46,051 nucleotides of DNA from Terriglobia bacterium (GTDB lineage Bacteria; Acidobacteriota; Terriglobia; Bryobacterales; Bryobacteraceae), in assembly GCA_025358575.1 (NCBI GenBank), contig JANYJA010000259.1:1-46051 (forward strand), in the 5' to 3' direction. A model generated the notes under the pieces. It saw nothing but the letters and a program-made list of their open reading frames with translations. It was not told where the DNA came from and made no database searches. The position numbers and the translations under genes were made by a program. This document shows positions 17,393 through 25,291 of this stretch, piece by piece (positions within the stretch are counted from its first letter, which is position 1; each line of letters opens with the position of its first letter).

Positions 17393-17833
17393 TCAATTTA
17401 CTTTTTCCAAGTGAACTTGGGCGGTGCCAGCTCGAACAAATCCTAATTCTTCGGCAGCGGCCAGGCTTAAAGAGATGATTCTTTCGTTCGGAATTCGGCG
17501 TTCAGTGATCTTAACCACGACGCTCTTATGATTTCCAAGGTTGGTAACCTTCACACGCGTGCCTAACGGATATGTGGGATGTGCCGCAGTGAAGCCGGAA
17601 GGCGGCGGCTCGACGGGAAGACCGTCCGCGTCCAATGTGACTTTCGGTCGAAAGAAACAAGCGATCCCCGTATCTCCGCCAACAGGCGCGGGCTGACTGG
17701 GAAGCGGCGCGATTGTCGTAGAGGCGATAGCGTGAGAACGCTTGTGTCCAATCGGTGAGGATTTGGCTTCATCGTAAGAGGCAGATGCTAACGTCGCAGT
17801 TATTCCGGCTAATATCGCGATCCTCGAAATCAC
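17393..17833 (-). CDS. RlpA-like double-psi beta-barrel protein
   Basis: This 146-residue exported protein starts with GTG. Its C-terminal half carries the RlpA-type barrel: TAAH (82-85), YPLGTRVKVTNLGNHKSVVV, then ITERRI (109-114) and AAAEELG. Active RlpA lytic transglycosylases have an Asp in RIIDLS and a preceding TANGE element. Here the Asp position is Ser121 (RIISLS) and TANGE is missing, so cleavage of glycan strands is doubtful. It might bind peptidoglycan instead. The start codon overlaps the stop of the penicillin-binding protein gene by four bases (GTGA), so expression is coupled and a cell-wall role is likely. Confidence 0.75.
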   Translation of the reverse strand: MISRIAILAGITATLASASYDEAKSSPIGHKRSHAIASTTIAPLPSQPAPVGGDTGIACFFRPKVTLDADGLPVEPPPSGFTAAHPTYPLGTRVKVTNLGNHKSVVVKITERRIPNERIISLSLAAAEELGFVRAGTAQVHLEKVN

Positions 17834-20175
17834 TGAGGAACCTCCTGCGGAATCGTGAGATCCGGCTGCGGAGGAAGTGCGGGCATGTCAGCTTTGAAGA
17901 AGTTTGGGTCGTCGTTAAAATCGTGCGAACAGGTGCGCGTAGGCGCGGTGCCTTCGACGAAAAATTCATTGCGTCGGCTGAGACAATCCGGACCGGCGCG
18001 CAACCCGGTAGTAGGATCGATCGCGACGGACACGACGCCCGGCGGCGGGCCAGGCAGATGCGCTGCCGATTGTCGAATTTGGGAAGCGCGCTTCATAAAC
18101 TCCGCCCAGATCGGCAGGGCCGATTTCGCGCCTTCCAGATCGAGATCGCGATTGTCATCGTAACCGACCCACACGATGCACAGAAGATCACCGGTGAAAC
18201 CGGCGAACCAGCCATCTCGCGAGGTGCCAGTCTTACCCGCGGCATCCACGGTGAGGCCGCGACTCCGCACGCTCGCGGCAGTCCCGCTGCGGAGAACCTC
18301 TTGGAGCATGTCTTGCATGACGAAAGCAACAGGGGTTTCGAGAACGCGGCGACGCGCGGGAGCATCGCGATATGCCACCTTGCCCGTAGACGAGAGAGCT
18401 TCGGTAACGAACGAAGGTTGCACGTATTCCCCTTGGTTAGCGAACACGGTGTAAGCACCGGCCATTTCGAGCGGCGTAGCTTCATAAGCGCCGAGGGCGA
18501 GGGCGGGGGTCGGTTGAAGGTTGTTGTTGATGCCAGCTGCCTTGGCTAGATCGACCACTCGGCGATAGCCAATTTGCTCAGCCACTCGCACCGCAGCCAC
18601 GTTCATGGATTTTGCGAGAGCGTTGCGCAGCGTGACCCGCCCGTGGAATTCTTCGCCGAAGTTACCCGGCTGATAGGTGGCGTTGCCGAATCGGAAGGTG
18701 GTGGGTTCATCGACCACCGTGGATGCGGGCGTAAACTTAGTGGCTCCATCTTTGCCGGGCGATAGGGCGGCCGCGTAAACAAAAGGCTTAAAGACAGAAC
18801 CGGGCTGCCGCTTGGACAGAATGTGATTCACTTGGCTTATGGCAAAATTTCGGCCTCCCACCGCGGCCCGGACTTCGCCGGTGTGAGGGTCAAGCGCAAG
18901 CAGCGCGACTTGGGGGCGGGCATCGTCTTCAGACTTCCTGTGAGCCAGCCGCTTGTCGACTTCGGCGATTCCCATCTGTACGGCTTCGACTGCAGCGTGC
19001 TGCAATTCGAGATCGAGCGTGGTGTAGACGCGCGATAGCGAGGCGTCGCGAGTGTCGTTCAAGTGCGATTGAAGTTCATTCGTGGCCAGAGCGAGGAAGT
19101 AAGGAGCGCTGCTGGAATCCGCCGCTGGCGGCGCGAGCTTCACAGGTTGCGCTTCCGCGGCTTGGGCTGCATCGGCGGTGATGAAAGCGTTCTGCTCCAT
19201 CATGGCAAGCACCACATTGCGGCGTTCGGTGGCGCGCTCGACATGATTAACAGGGTCGAAGTAACTAGGGCGTTGCACCAAACCAGCCAGCAGCGCGGCC
19301 TCAGGCAGCGTGATTTGAGAAAGATCCTTGCGGAAGAAGACGTGTGCGGCCTCCCCAAATCCTTTGATGGTGAACCCGTAATGGCGGCCCAGGTACACCT
19401 GATTGGCATAAAGTTCGAAGATCTTCTCCTTCGAGAGTTTCTGCTCGAGGACCAGAGTAATCGCCAGTTCCGATGCTTTGCGGCGCCAGCTTTTGTCGGC
19501 ATCCAGGTAAAGATTTCTCGCGAGCTGCATCGTCAAGGTCGAACCGCCCTGCTCTTTGCGCGCGGATTTAATGTCCACGTAAGCGGACTTGATGATGCGC
19601 ATCGGATCGAATCCGGGATGCGCGAAGAAATGCTTGTCTTCGATGGCGAGAAGCGCGTTCACAAGATTCTTGGGAATTTCTGGGAAGGCGACCAGACGGC
19701 GTTTGCCATTGTCGCCGGCATCGAGGGTTGCGATCGGCTGCGGCTCCAGAGAATAGGATTCGATGGGAGTGTGCTTCATCCCGTCTAGAACGTCCGTTAT
19801 ATGGCCGTCGCGAAACTTGAGAGTAGCGGGTTCGGTGCTGAAGTAAGACTGCTCTCCGGGAAACACGTCGACTGCGTCGCCGTCCACGCGGTAGTGGCCA
19901 ATGCGATTGCTGTCAGATTCGGTATACCCGCTCTGACGCAACTGCGCCACTACGGCATCCCGTGTGAAGGCGTCGCCAACTTCAACGCTTCGCGACGCCG
20001 CATAGATGGCCAAAGAGCCGGCGAACGGGCCTTGTTGCAGTTTCCGATCCACGAGTCTGGAGAAATAGAGATCAACCCAAACGACGGCAGCTAGAAACCC
20101 CACGGTCAGGCCGATCAGCACTTTGGTACGAAGTCTTACGGAATGAAAGGCAGATTCAATGCGTACGAAATCCAT
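17830..20175 (-). CDS. Bifunctional class A penicillin-binding protein (PBP1 type)
   Basis: This protein polymerises and cross-links peptidoglycan. From ATG 20175 it has 781 residues: a cytoplasmic tail, one membrane anchor (VLIGLTVGFLAAVVWVDLYF), a UB2H-like region (about 60-150), the GT51 glycosyltransferase domain with Glu179 in AIEDKHFFAHPG and the QGGSTLTMQLARN motif, then the transpeptidase domain. Catalytic Ser460 and Lys463 lie in PGSVFKP, the SxN motif is S533-M-N, and KTG starts at Lys648. A TTG 12 codons upstream is in frame but unlikely, since no ribosome-binding site is clear at either. The gene overlaps the RlpA-like gene downstream. It is divergent from the beta-propeller gene. 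Confidence 0.93.
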   Translation of the reverse strand: MDFVRIESAFHSVRLRTKVLIGLTVGFLAAVVWVDLYFSRLVDRKLQQGPFAGSLAIYAASRSVEVGDAFTRDAVVAQLRQSGYTESDSNRIGHYRVDGDAVDVFPGEQSYFSTEPATLKFRDGHITDVLDGMKHTPIESYSLEPQPIATLDAGDNGKRRLVAFPEIPKNLVNALLAIEDKHFFAHPGFDPMRIIKSAYVDIKSARKEQGGSTLTMQLARNLYLDADKSWRRKASELAITLVLEQKLSKEKIFELYANQVYLGRHYGFTIKGFGEAAHVFFRKDLSQITLPEAALLAGLVQRPSYFDPVNHVERATERRNVVLAMMEQNAFITADAAQAAEAQPVKLAPPAADSSSAPYFLALATNELQSHLNDTRDASLSRVYTTLDLELQHAAVEAVQMGIAEVDKRLAHRKSEDDARPQVALLALDPHTGEVRAAVGGRNFAISQVNHILSKRQPGSVFKPFVYAAALSPGKDGATKFTPASTVVDEPTTFRFGNATYQPGNFGEEFHGRVTLRNALAKSMNVAAVRVAEQIGYRRVVDLAKAAGINNNLQPTPALALGAYEATPLEMAGAYTVFANQGEYVQPSFVTEALSSTGKVAYRDAPARRRVLETPVAFVMQDMLQEVLRSGTAASVRSRGLTVDAAGKTGTSRDGWFAGFTGDLLCIVWVGYDDNRDLDLEGAKSALPIWAEFMKRASQIRQSAAHLPGPPPGVVSVAIDPTTGLRAGPDCLSRRNEFFVEGTAPTRTCSHDFNDDPNFFKADMPALPPQPDLTIPQEVPQ

Positions 20176-20268
20176 GATTGAATTGATGAGAGATGGCAAG
20201 CTAAGGGCCAAACTTTACCAACGGTATCAAAACTACACTAAAAGAGAACGGAGACTCCCATTTTAGCT

Positions 20269-21402
20269 ATGAATCTGTGTTTGTTGGTTCGTTACGCGAC
20301 AGTATCGATGTGGCTGTGCGTTAGCTGCGCATTGAGTGGAGGAGCGCCCGCGAACGAAAAAGACGGGAAGATAGGCTTGCCAGGAATGCCGGCGGTGCTC
20401 GAAACCAATGACGCTTACGCCGCTGACAGGCCCGGGATGTTGAACTCCACCGTAAAGAATTTTCCGGCAAGAATCTACGTACCGAACAGCCGGAGTAACA
20501 CAGTAGACGTAATAGACCCGGCGACATACAAGATCATCGATCATTTCGATGTCGGTCGCCTTCCGCAGCACGTCACGCCTTCTTACAACATGAAGTCGCT
20601 CTGGGTGTTGAACGATGTGGGGAACAGCCTGACTCGGATCGACCCTGCGACGGGAAAGAAGCAGGAGACGATTCCGGTTGAAGACCCTTACAACATGTAC
20701 TACACTCCCGACGGTAAGTACGCGGTTGTGGTGGCCGAGCGCTTGGGGCGGCTCGATTTCCGTAATCCCAAGACGCTGGCACTTGAGCACTCGTTAACAG
20801 TGAAGGGGTGCCGCGGCATCGATCACATGGATTTTTCGTTGGACGGGCGTTTCTTGATCGCAAGCTGCGAATTTGCGAGCGCCATCGCGAAAGTGGATGT
20901 TGCGGAGCAAAAGGTGCTGGGAATCATGTCCATTCATCCGCGAGGCATGCCGCAGGATGTAAAGATGTCCCCCGACGGCAGGGTTTTTTACGTGGCCGAC
21001 ATGATGGCGAATGGCGTCCATCTGATCGACGGTATTAACTTCAAATATCTGGGGTTGATGAAGACCGGGAAAGGCGCACACGGGCTTTACGCTAGCCGCG
21101 ATTCGAGGGTGCTGTACGTATCGAACCGCGGCGAAGGCAGTATCACGGTGATCGACTTCGCGACGCGCGGCATCTCCAAAAAATGGCGGCTTCCCGGCGG
21201 CGGCAGCCCCGACATGGGTGGCGTTTCGGCCGATGGCAAAGTGCTCTGGCTGAGCGGCCGTTACGACAGCGAAGTTTACGCGATCTCAACTACAGACGGC
21301 AAGCTGCTGGCACGTATTCCGGTGGGTAAAGAGCCGCACGGATTGTGTGTCTATCCGCAGCCGGGCCGTTATTCTCTGGGGCATACAGGCGTATTTCGAT
21401 AA
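20269..21402 (+). CDS. Exported YVTN-type beta-propeller protein
   Basis: This 377-residue protein has a signal peptide (about 1-25) and then seven-bladed-propeller-like repeats: IYVPNSRSNTVDVIDPATY, LWVLNDVGNSLTRIDPATG, VMLYVSNRGEGSITVIDF-type segments. It matches the YVTN/PQQ-associated beta-propeller family, common in soil bacteria and often secreted or surface-bound. The function is unknown; it may bind a protein or a cofactor. GGAG lies about 14 bases before the ATG, which is long for a ribosome-binding site. It converges on the cupin gene, separated by two bases. Confidence 0.78.
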   Translation: MNLCLLVRYATVSMWLCVSCALSGGAPANEKDGKIGLPGMPAVLETNDAYAADRPGMLNSTVKNFPARIYVPNSRSNTVDVIDPATYKIIDHFDVGRLPQHVTPSYNMKSLWVLNDVGNSLTRIDPATGKKQETIPVEDPYNMYYTPDGKYAVVVAERLGRLDFRNPKTLALEHSLTVKGCRGIDHMDFSLDGRFLIASCEFASAIAKVDVAEQKVLGIMSIHPRGMPQDVKMSPDGRVFYVADMMANGVHLIDGINFKYLGLMKTGKGAHGLYASRDSRVLYVSNRGEGSITVIDFATRGISKKWRLPGGGSPDMGGVSADGKVLWLSGRYDSEVYAISTTDGKLLARIPVGKEPHGLCVYPQPGRYSLGHTGVFR

Positions 21403-21404
21403 AG

Positions 21405-21887
21405 CTATTTGGAGGCGATCTTCACCACAAAGTAGGTGATCTCTTTACCTTTGTCCAGCACGAACTGATGCGGGGTGTTGGGCACGATATGAATCACGTC
21501 CCCTGGTCCAATACGCCGGCGTTCTCCGCCGGTGATCGAAGAGCCGCGGACCTCTCCCGGTGCAGTAATTTTGGAGTTGGGAATGGAGCCGCCGTAAACG
21601 AGGATGGCCTCGCCGGTTTGCACCACGATGACGTCGGTCTTCACTTTGTGAATCTCGGCCTGGCCGCTGCTCTCGCGATGCCAAATGGCGGTCGAGTGGT
21701 TCCCGTAAGAGCCTAGCGGGTTCCCGACAATGCTGCCCCGACCCGCTAGTTTTTGCGCGCCGGCTTGCAGTTCTCCGCTCTTCCAAATCGCGACGCGGTT
21801 CTGCGCCGCCAAGAGCGTAGCCGCGATCGACGCGATGACGAAATTACGAGTGACGGATAACCAGAACATCGCCGTCTTTGACGACAT
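21405..21887 (-). CDS. Exported cupin-domain protein
   Basis: This 160-residue protein begins with a hydrophobic segment (FWLSVTRNFVIASIAATLLA) that fits a signal peptide or anchor. The cupin core follows: TDVIVVQTGEAILVYGG and GDVIHIVPNTPHQFV, with a His in the second motif. A full metal set is not evident in motif 1 (only HRESSGQAEIHK). The start is chosen because GAGGGG lies seven bases before ATG 21887; it therefore begins inside the ychF gene, overlapping it by 44 bases in another frame. Enzymatic role is unknown. Confidence 0.75.
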   Translation of the reverse strand: MSSKTAMFWLSVTRNFVIASIAATLLAAQNRVAIWKSGELQAGAQKLAGRGSIVGNPLGSYGNHSTAIWHRESSGQAEIHKVKTDVIVVQTGEAILVYGGSIPNSKITAPGEVRGSSITGGERRRIGPGDVIHIVPNTPHQFVLDKGKEITYFVVKIASK

Positions 21888-22914
21888 ATTCTTTCCCCTC
21901 AAGCCGCAGCAATCCCTTCTCGCGAACGCCAGGGTAGCCACCGAGATCTACCAGATTCTTCCAGTTGACCACTTCGGCGCGGATGAATTTCTTCTCAAAG
22001 TCGGAGTGAATGGCGCCGGAAGCTTTGACCGCGCTGCTGTCGATCGGGACCGTCCAGGCGCGCACCTCGGTATCACCGGCAGTTAGGAATGACATGAGTC
22101 CGAGCAACCGATATGTGGCGGCGATTAAACGCTCTAGGCCTGATTCCTTCAACCCATAGCTCAACAGGTATTCGTGGGCTTCTTCAGCGGGAAGTTGCGC
22201 TAACTCGGCTTCAATTTTGCCGCACACCGCAGTTACGGCGGTGTTGCGCCGGCCTGCCAGTTTATGCCGGTATTCTTCCTCTTTTTCGTGCAACTTGGTG
22301 GCGTCTTCTTCGCCGAGGTTCATCACGCAGAGCATCGATTTTTGCGATAGAAACTGAAATCCACGAATGCGTTTCTCTTCATCGGAGTCCAACTCCAGCG
22401 CACGCAGCGCGGTGTTCGCTTCGAGCATGGTCTTGCACTTCTGCAGCAGGTCGTACTCGCGATCCAGCTCCGGATTTTTGATTTTCTTACGATCTTTTTC
22501 GAGACGCTCTAAACGCTTTTCAACCACGACAAGATCGCTTAGAATTAGCTCCATCTCGACGTCGTCGAAGTCGCGCATTGGGTCGACACTGCCGTTTTCA
22601 TGCGGCACGCTGGGGTCGTCAAAAACGCGGAGAACTTGGGCGAAGGCATCGACAACGCGCAATCCGGCGAGGTAGCTGGGATCGCGCAGCGTCTCTTTCG
22701 AGATGGCGGGGAGATCCAGATACTCCACGGTGGCATAAGTTATTTTGGGGGGATCAAAAAGCTTGGCGAGTTCGTCGAGACGGGGGTCTGGAACCTTGGT
22801 AACGCCGGTGCGCACCGACGTGGACCCGATGCGCCCCTCTTGTGCAACGCCAGTAAGAATCGTAAACAGAGAGGTTTTGCCCACCATTGGCAGGCCGATA
22901 ATTGCAGTTTTCAT
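21844..22914 (-). CDS. ychF: Redox-regulated ATPase YchF (Obg family)
   Basis: This 356-residue P-loop NTPase associates with ribosomes and binds ATP rather than GTP. The P-loop is GLPMVGKT (residues 7-14), where most family members have GLPNVGKS. The specificity motif is NLGE in CVMNLGEEDA, the NxxE form that gives YchF its ATP preference. A coiled-coil insert lies in the middle (about 125-175, RLERLEKDRKKIKNPEL). The C-terminal TGS domain runs from about 280 to the end (LTAGDTEVRAWTV to DGDVLVIRHS). It follows the MoxR gene after nine bases, and its last 44 bases carry the start of the cupin gene. Confidence 0.93.
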   Translation of the reverse strand: MKTAIIGLPMVGKTSLFTILTGVAQEGRIGSTSVRTGVTKVPDPRLDELAKLFDPPKITYATVEYLDLPAISKETLRDPSYLAGLRVVDAFAQVLRVFDDPSVPHENGSVDPMRDFDDVEMELILSDLVVVEKRLERLEKDRKKIKNPELDREYDLLQKCKTMLEANTALRALELDSDEEKRIRGFQFLSQKSMLCVMNLGEEDATKLHEKEEEYRHKLAGRRNTAVTAVCGKIEAELAQLPAEEAHEYLLSYGLKESGLERLIAATYRLLGLMSFLTAGDTEVRAWTVPIDSSAVKASGAIHSDFEKKFIRAEVVNWKNLVDLGGYPGVREKGLLRLEGKEYVVKDGDVLVIRHS

Positions 22915-22923
22915 TCGATGTGA

Positions 22924-23919
22924 TTAAAGGGGGACTTCCACCTGGGTGAGGATTTCCTGGAGCACACGGTCGCCGAAATCGGATTTGCGCACTGACGCGC
23001 CAGCCCGGGCGTTCACGACGACGCGATGACCGAAGACCGCGACTGCCAACTTCTTGACATCATCGGGGATGGCGTAGGTGCGACCTTCCAGAAGAGCGCG
23101 AGCTTGGACGGCCCGGAAGAGGGATTGCGAACCGCGAGGGCTTACACCGAGCGAAAGTGATTCGTGCGTGCGCGTGCGCTCTACAATGGCGAGCAGATAA
23201 TCCAGGATGGATTCGTCGACCGTGACACTGCGCGTCATTCCCTGAAGATCCATCAACTCGCGGACGCCGATGACACGCGCAAAAGATTCACCGAGCCCGT
23301 TATCGCCATTGCGAAGAATTTCGCGCTCGCTCGAAACGTCGGGATAACCGATGCGCAAGCGCATGAGGAAGCGATCGAGCTGCGATTCGGGAAGCGGGTA
23401 GGTCCCATGATGCTCCGCGGGATTCTGCGTGGCGATCACCATGAAAGGGTCGGGCAGCGGAAGCGAGCGGCTGTCGATAGTGACTTGGCGCTCGTTCATG
23501 GCTTCGAGAAGCGCGGACTGCGTCTTGGGAGTGGTGCGATTGATTTCGTCCGCAAGCAAGAAGTTCGTGAAGATGGGACCGGGCTTGAATTCGAAAGCCT
23601 CGGAATGGGCGTTGTAAACAGTCACACCCAGAACGTCGCTTGGCAGCATGTCGCTGGTAAATTGCAGACGGTGAAAACTGGAATCAACAGAGCGAGCCAG
23701 CGCATGGGCGAGCGTAGTTTTGCCGACTCCGGGCACGTCTTCGATCAGCAGATGACCGCGCGCCAGAAGGCAGACCAGCGTGAGGCGCACGGCCTCCGGT
23801 TTGCCACGAATGGTAAGGGAAAGAGCGCGTTCGAGTTCGCCCAGTTTTTTGAGGGCCACCGGCGGAGGAAACGCAATCGGCGCGGACACCATGGTTTCCC
23901 GCGGGGACATTGCTTTCAT
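22924..23919 (-). CDS. MoxR-family AAA+ ATPase
   Basis: This 331-residue chaperone-like ATPase has Walker A in EDVPGVGKTTLAHALA, Walker B in LLADEINRTTPKTQSALLEAM-type sequence and the sensor/lid helices (QNPAEHHGTYPLPESQLDRF). MoxR proteins usually sit in operons with a DUF58 and a von Willebrand factor A protein, and help insert metals or assemble complexes. Neither partner is present here. Instead it precedes ychF by nine bases, so the client is unknown. Two candidate ATGs (23919 and 23910) differ by three residues. Nothing in the N-terminus suggests export. Confidence 0.92.
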   Translation of the reverse strand: MKAMSPRETMVSAPIAFPPPVALKKLGELERALSLTIRGKPEAVRLTLVCLLARGHLLIEDVPGVGKTTLAHALARSVDSSFHRLQFTSDMLPSDVLGVTVYNAHSEAFEFKPGPIFTNFLLADEINRTTPKTQSALLEAMNERQVTIDSRSLPLPDPFMVIATQNPAEHHGTYPLPESQLDRFLMRLRIGYPDVSSEREILRNGDNGLGESFARVIGVRELMDLQGMTRSVTVDESILDYLLAIVERTRTHESLSLGVSPRGSQSLFRAVQARALLEGRTYAIPDDVKKLAVAVFGHRVVVNARAGASVRKSDFGDRVLQEILTQVEVPL

Positions 23920-23940
23920 GATACTCGATTAGGAATCCGG

Positions 23941-24312
23941 CTAGTTTGGTTTGGCATCGAAACCAACGCCTATATCGCGGGCGGCGCGCTTGAGCCGTTC
24001 GTCCAAAGTCCAGAGCGGGCAGTGGGTCATTAGCGCGGACGCAAGCAGATGGGCGTCAATCCAGCCGATTCCTTTGGACCAGAGTTTGCGGCTTTCAATG
24101 AATTGCAGCGTCTCTTGATGAGTCGCCAGCGTGGCAGCGGGAAGTTCCCGCAGGCTGGCTAGGACCAAGCTCCGATTCTTAATGCTTCCGCAGGATAGCT
24201 CCCCGACGATCAATGGGTGCGCGAAGACCTCCGCATTTTCTAAAAGCTCGACGAGCTTTGGCTCGCCCGTCCGGAGATGCTGTATCCAGACCGAAGTGTC
24301 TACCAGGACCAT
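23941..24312 (-). CDS. vapC: VapC-type PIN-domain toxin
   Basis: This 123-residue PIN ribonuclease has the four acidic positions: VDTSVWI (Asp5), VGELSCG (Glu), WIDAHLLASA (Asp) and WTLDERL (Asp). It is the second PIN toxin in the window and differs clearly from the one at 3549-3929. Its ATG overlaps the stop of the antitoxin gene (TAATG), giving strict coupling. The target RNA is unknown. Confidence 0.88.
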   Translation of the reverse strand: MVLVDTSVWIQHLRTGEPKLVELLENAEVFAHPLIVGELSCGSIKNRSLVLASLRELPAATLATHQETLQFIESRKLWSKGIGWIDAHLLASALMTHCPLWTLDERLKRAARDIGVGFDAKPN

Positions 24313-24509
24313 TACTGGGCGGCAGTTCTGCGGCGCGGAATGGACTCCAAATCGCGCTCAGTGCCACCCAATGAGGCGAGACGCTTCGCGGATTCGCGGG
24401 CGATCAATGCTTCAAGCCCGGCTCGCACTAAAGCGGTTTTTTCACGGATTCCAGTGAGATCTCTGGCCCGGTCTATTAAGGTTTCGTCGATGAGTAATGT
24501 GGTTCGCAT
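24312..24509 (-). CDS. vapB: VapB-type antitoxin
   Basis: This 65-residue antitoxin belongs to the VapB ribbon-helix-helix type: MRTTLLIDETLIDRARDLTG, then EKTALVRAGLEALI. The C-terminal tail SIPRRRTAAQ is the part that would sit in the toxin active site. It precedes vapC with a one-base overlap. An inverted repeat covers its start codon and could be its own operator. Confidence 0.85.
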   Translation of the reverse strand: MRTTLLIDETLIDRARDLTGIREKTALVRAGLEALIARESAKRLASLGGTERDLESIPRRRTAAQ

Positions 24510-24533
24510 ATGAGTATGCCTGTTGTAAGCATA
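24506..24533. promoter_or_regulatory. Putative VapBC autoregulatory operator
   Basis: GCATA at 24506-24510 and TATGC at 24515-24519 form an inverted repeat across four bases, and a further GCATA occurs at 24529-24533. The site overlaps the vapB start. Related VapBC complexes repress their own promoter through short inverted repeats of this sort; binding here is inferred. Confidence 0.35.
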
Positions 24534-24601
24534 TCATGGAGGAGATTATTGGGAGCTTCGGTGCGGGTTCTGGGCGCGGGCAGAGGCGTTTAGGTTGGGA
24601 G

Positions 24602-25291
24602 TCAGCTAAACAGATCACGCAGTTGGCTGAAAGTTTCGACTACAACGAGGCGTCCGTTAACGTCGGCGATGTCTTCGCGTTCGAGGGTCCAGGTGCGCTG
24701 GTGGGGGACGAAAACGGCGCGCATGCCAGCGGCCAGGGCGGGATTGATATCCGATTTTGGACTGTTGCCGATCATCCAAGTGCGATCCAGATCGAATGCG
24801 CGGCTCTGCGCGAGCTCGATGTAGGCGGCGCGATTTTTTTCTTTGACGATGACGCAATGGTCGAAGTAGCGGCGCAATCCGGAGCGTTCGATTTTGGCGC
24901 CCTGCTCATCGGAATGGCCTTTGGTGAACATGGTTAGCTCATGAAGCGCGGCGAGTTCCGGCAAGGTCTCGGAAACGCCGGGCATCAACTCCATGGGAGA
25001 TTCGAGAATGCCGTGAGCGTATCCGGCGACTTCTTTGAGATGCGATTCATTGAAACCGCGCTCGCATAGTTTCGAATAGCACTGGCGCAGATTGCGTGCG
25101 AAGTTGAGAGCGCCGTAGCCGTGCACCTTGTTGTTTTCGATTTCAATTTCATCGAGCACGGAGCGGATTTCATCCGGGGTGAGCGATGAGTGTCCCAGAA
25201 ACTCGCAGAAGCGGTCGAAGGCCACTTCAAAATAGACGTTGTTCTCCCAGAGGGTGTCGTCGGCGTCGAAGATTAGGTGCTGGCGGGTCAT
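24602..25291 (-). CDS. HAD-superfamily hydrolase
   Basis: This 229-residue phosphatase-like protein has motif I FDADDTLW (D9 nucleophile, D11), motif II with Thr in MFTKGHSDEQ, motif III Lys in IVKEKN and motif IV WMIGNSPKSDI. The cap is helical (about 15-90). The ATG at 25291 overlaps the TonB gene stop by four bases (ATGA); the frame upstream of it is only shadow. Substrate unknown; small phosphometabolites are typical. Confidence 0.9.
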   Translation of the reverse strand: MTRQHLIFDADDTLWENNVYFEVAFDRFCEFLGHSSLTPDEIRSVLDEIEIENNKVHGYGALNFARNLRQCYSKLCERGFNESHLKEVAGYAHGILESPMELMPGVSETLPELAALHELTMFTKGHSDEQGAKIERSGLRRYFDHCVIVKEKNRAAYIELAQSRAFDLDRTWMIGNSPKSDINPALAAGMRAVFVPHQRTWTLEREDIADVNGRLVVVETFSQLRDLFS

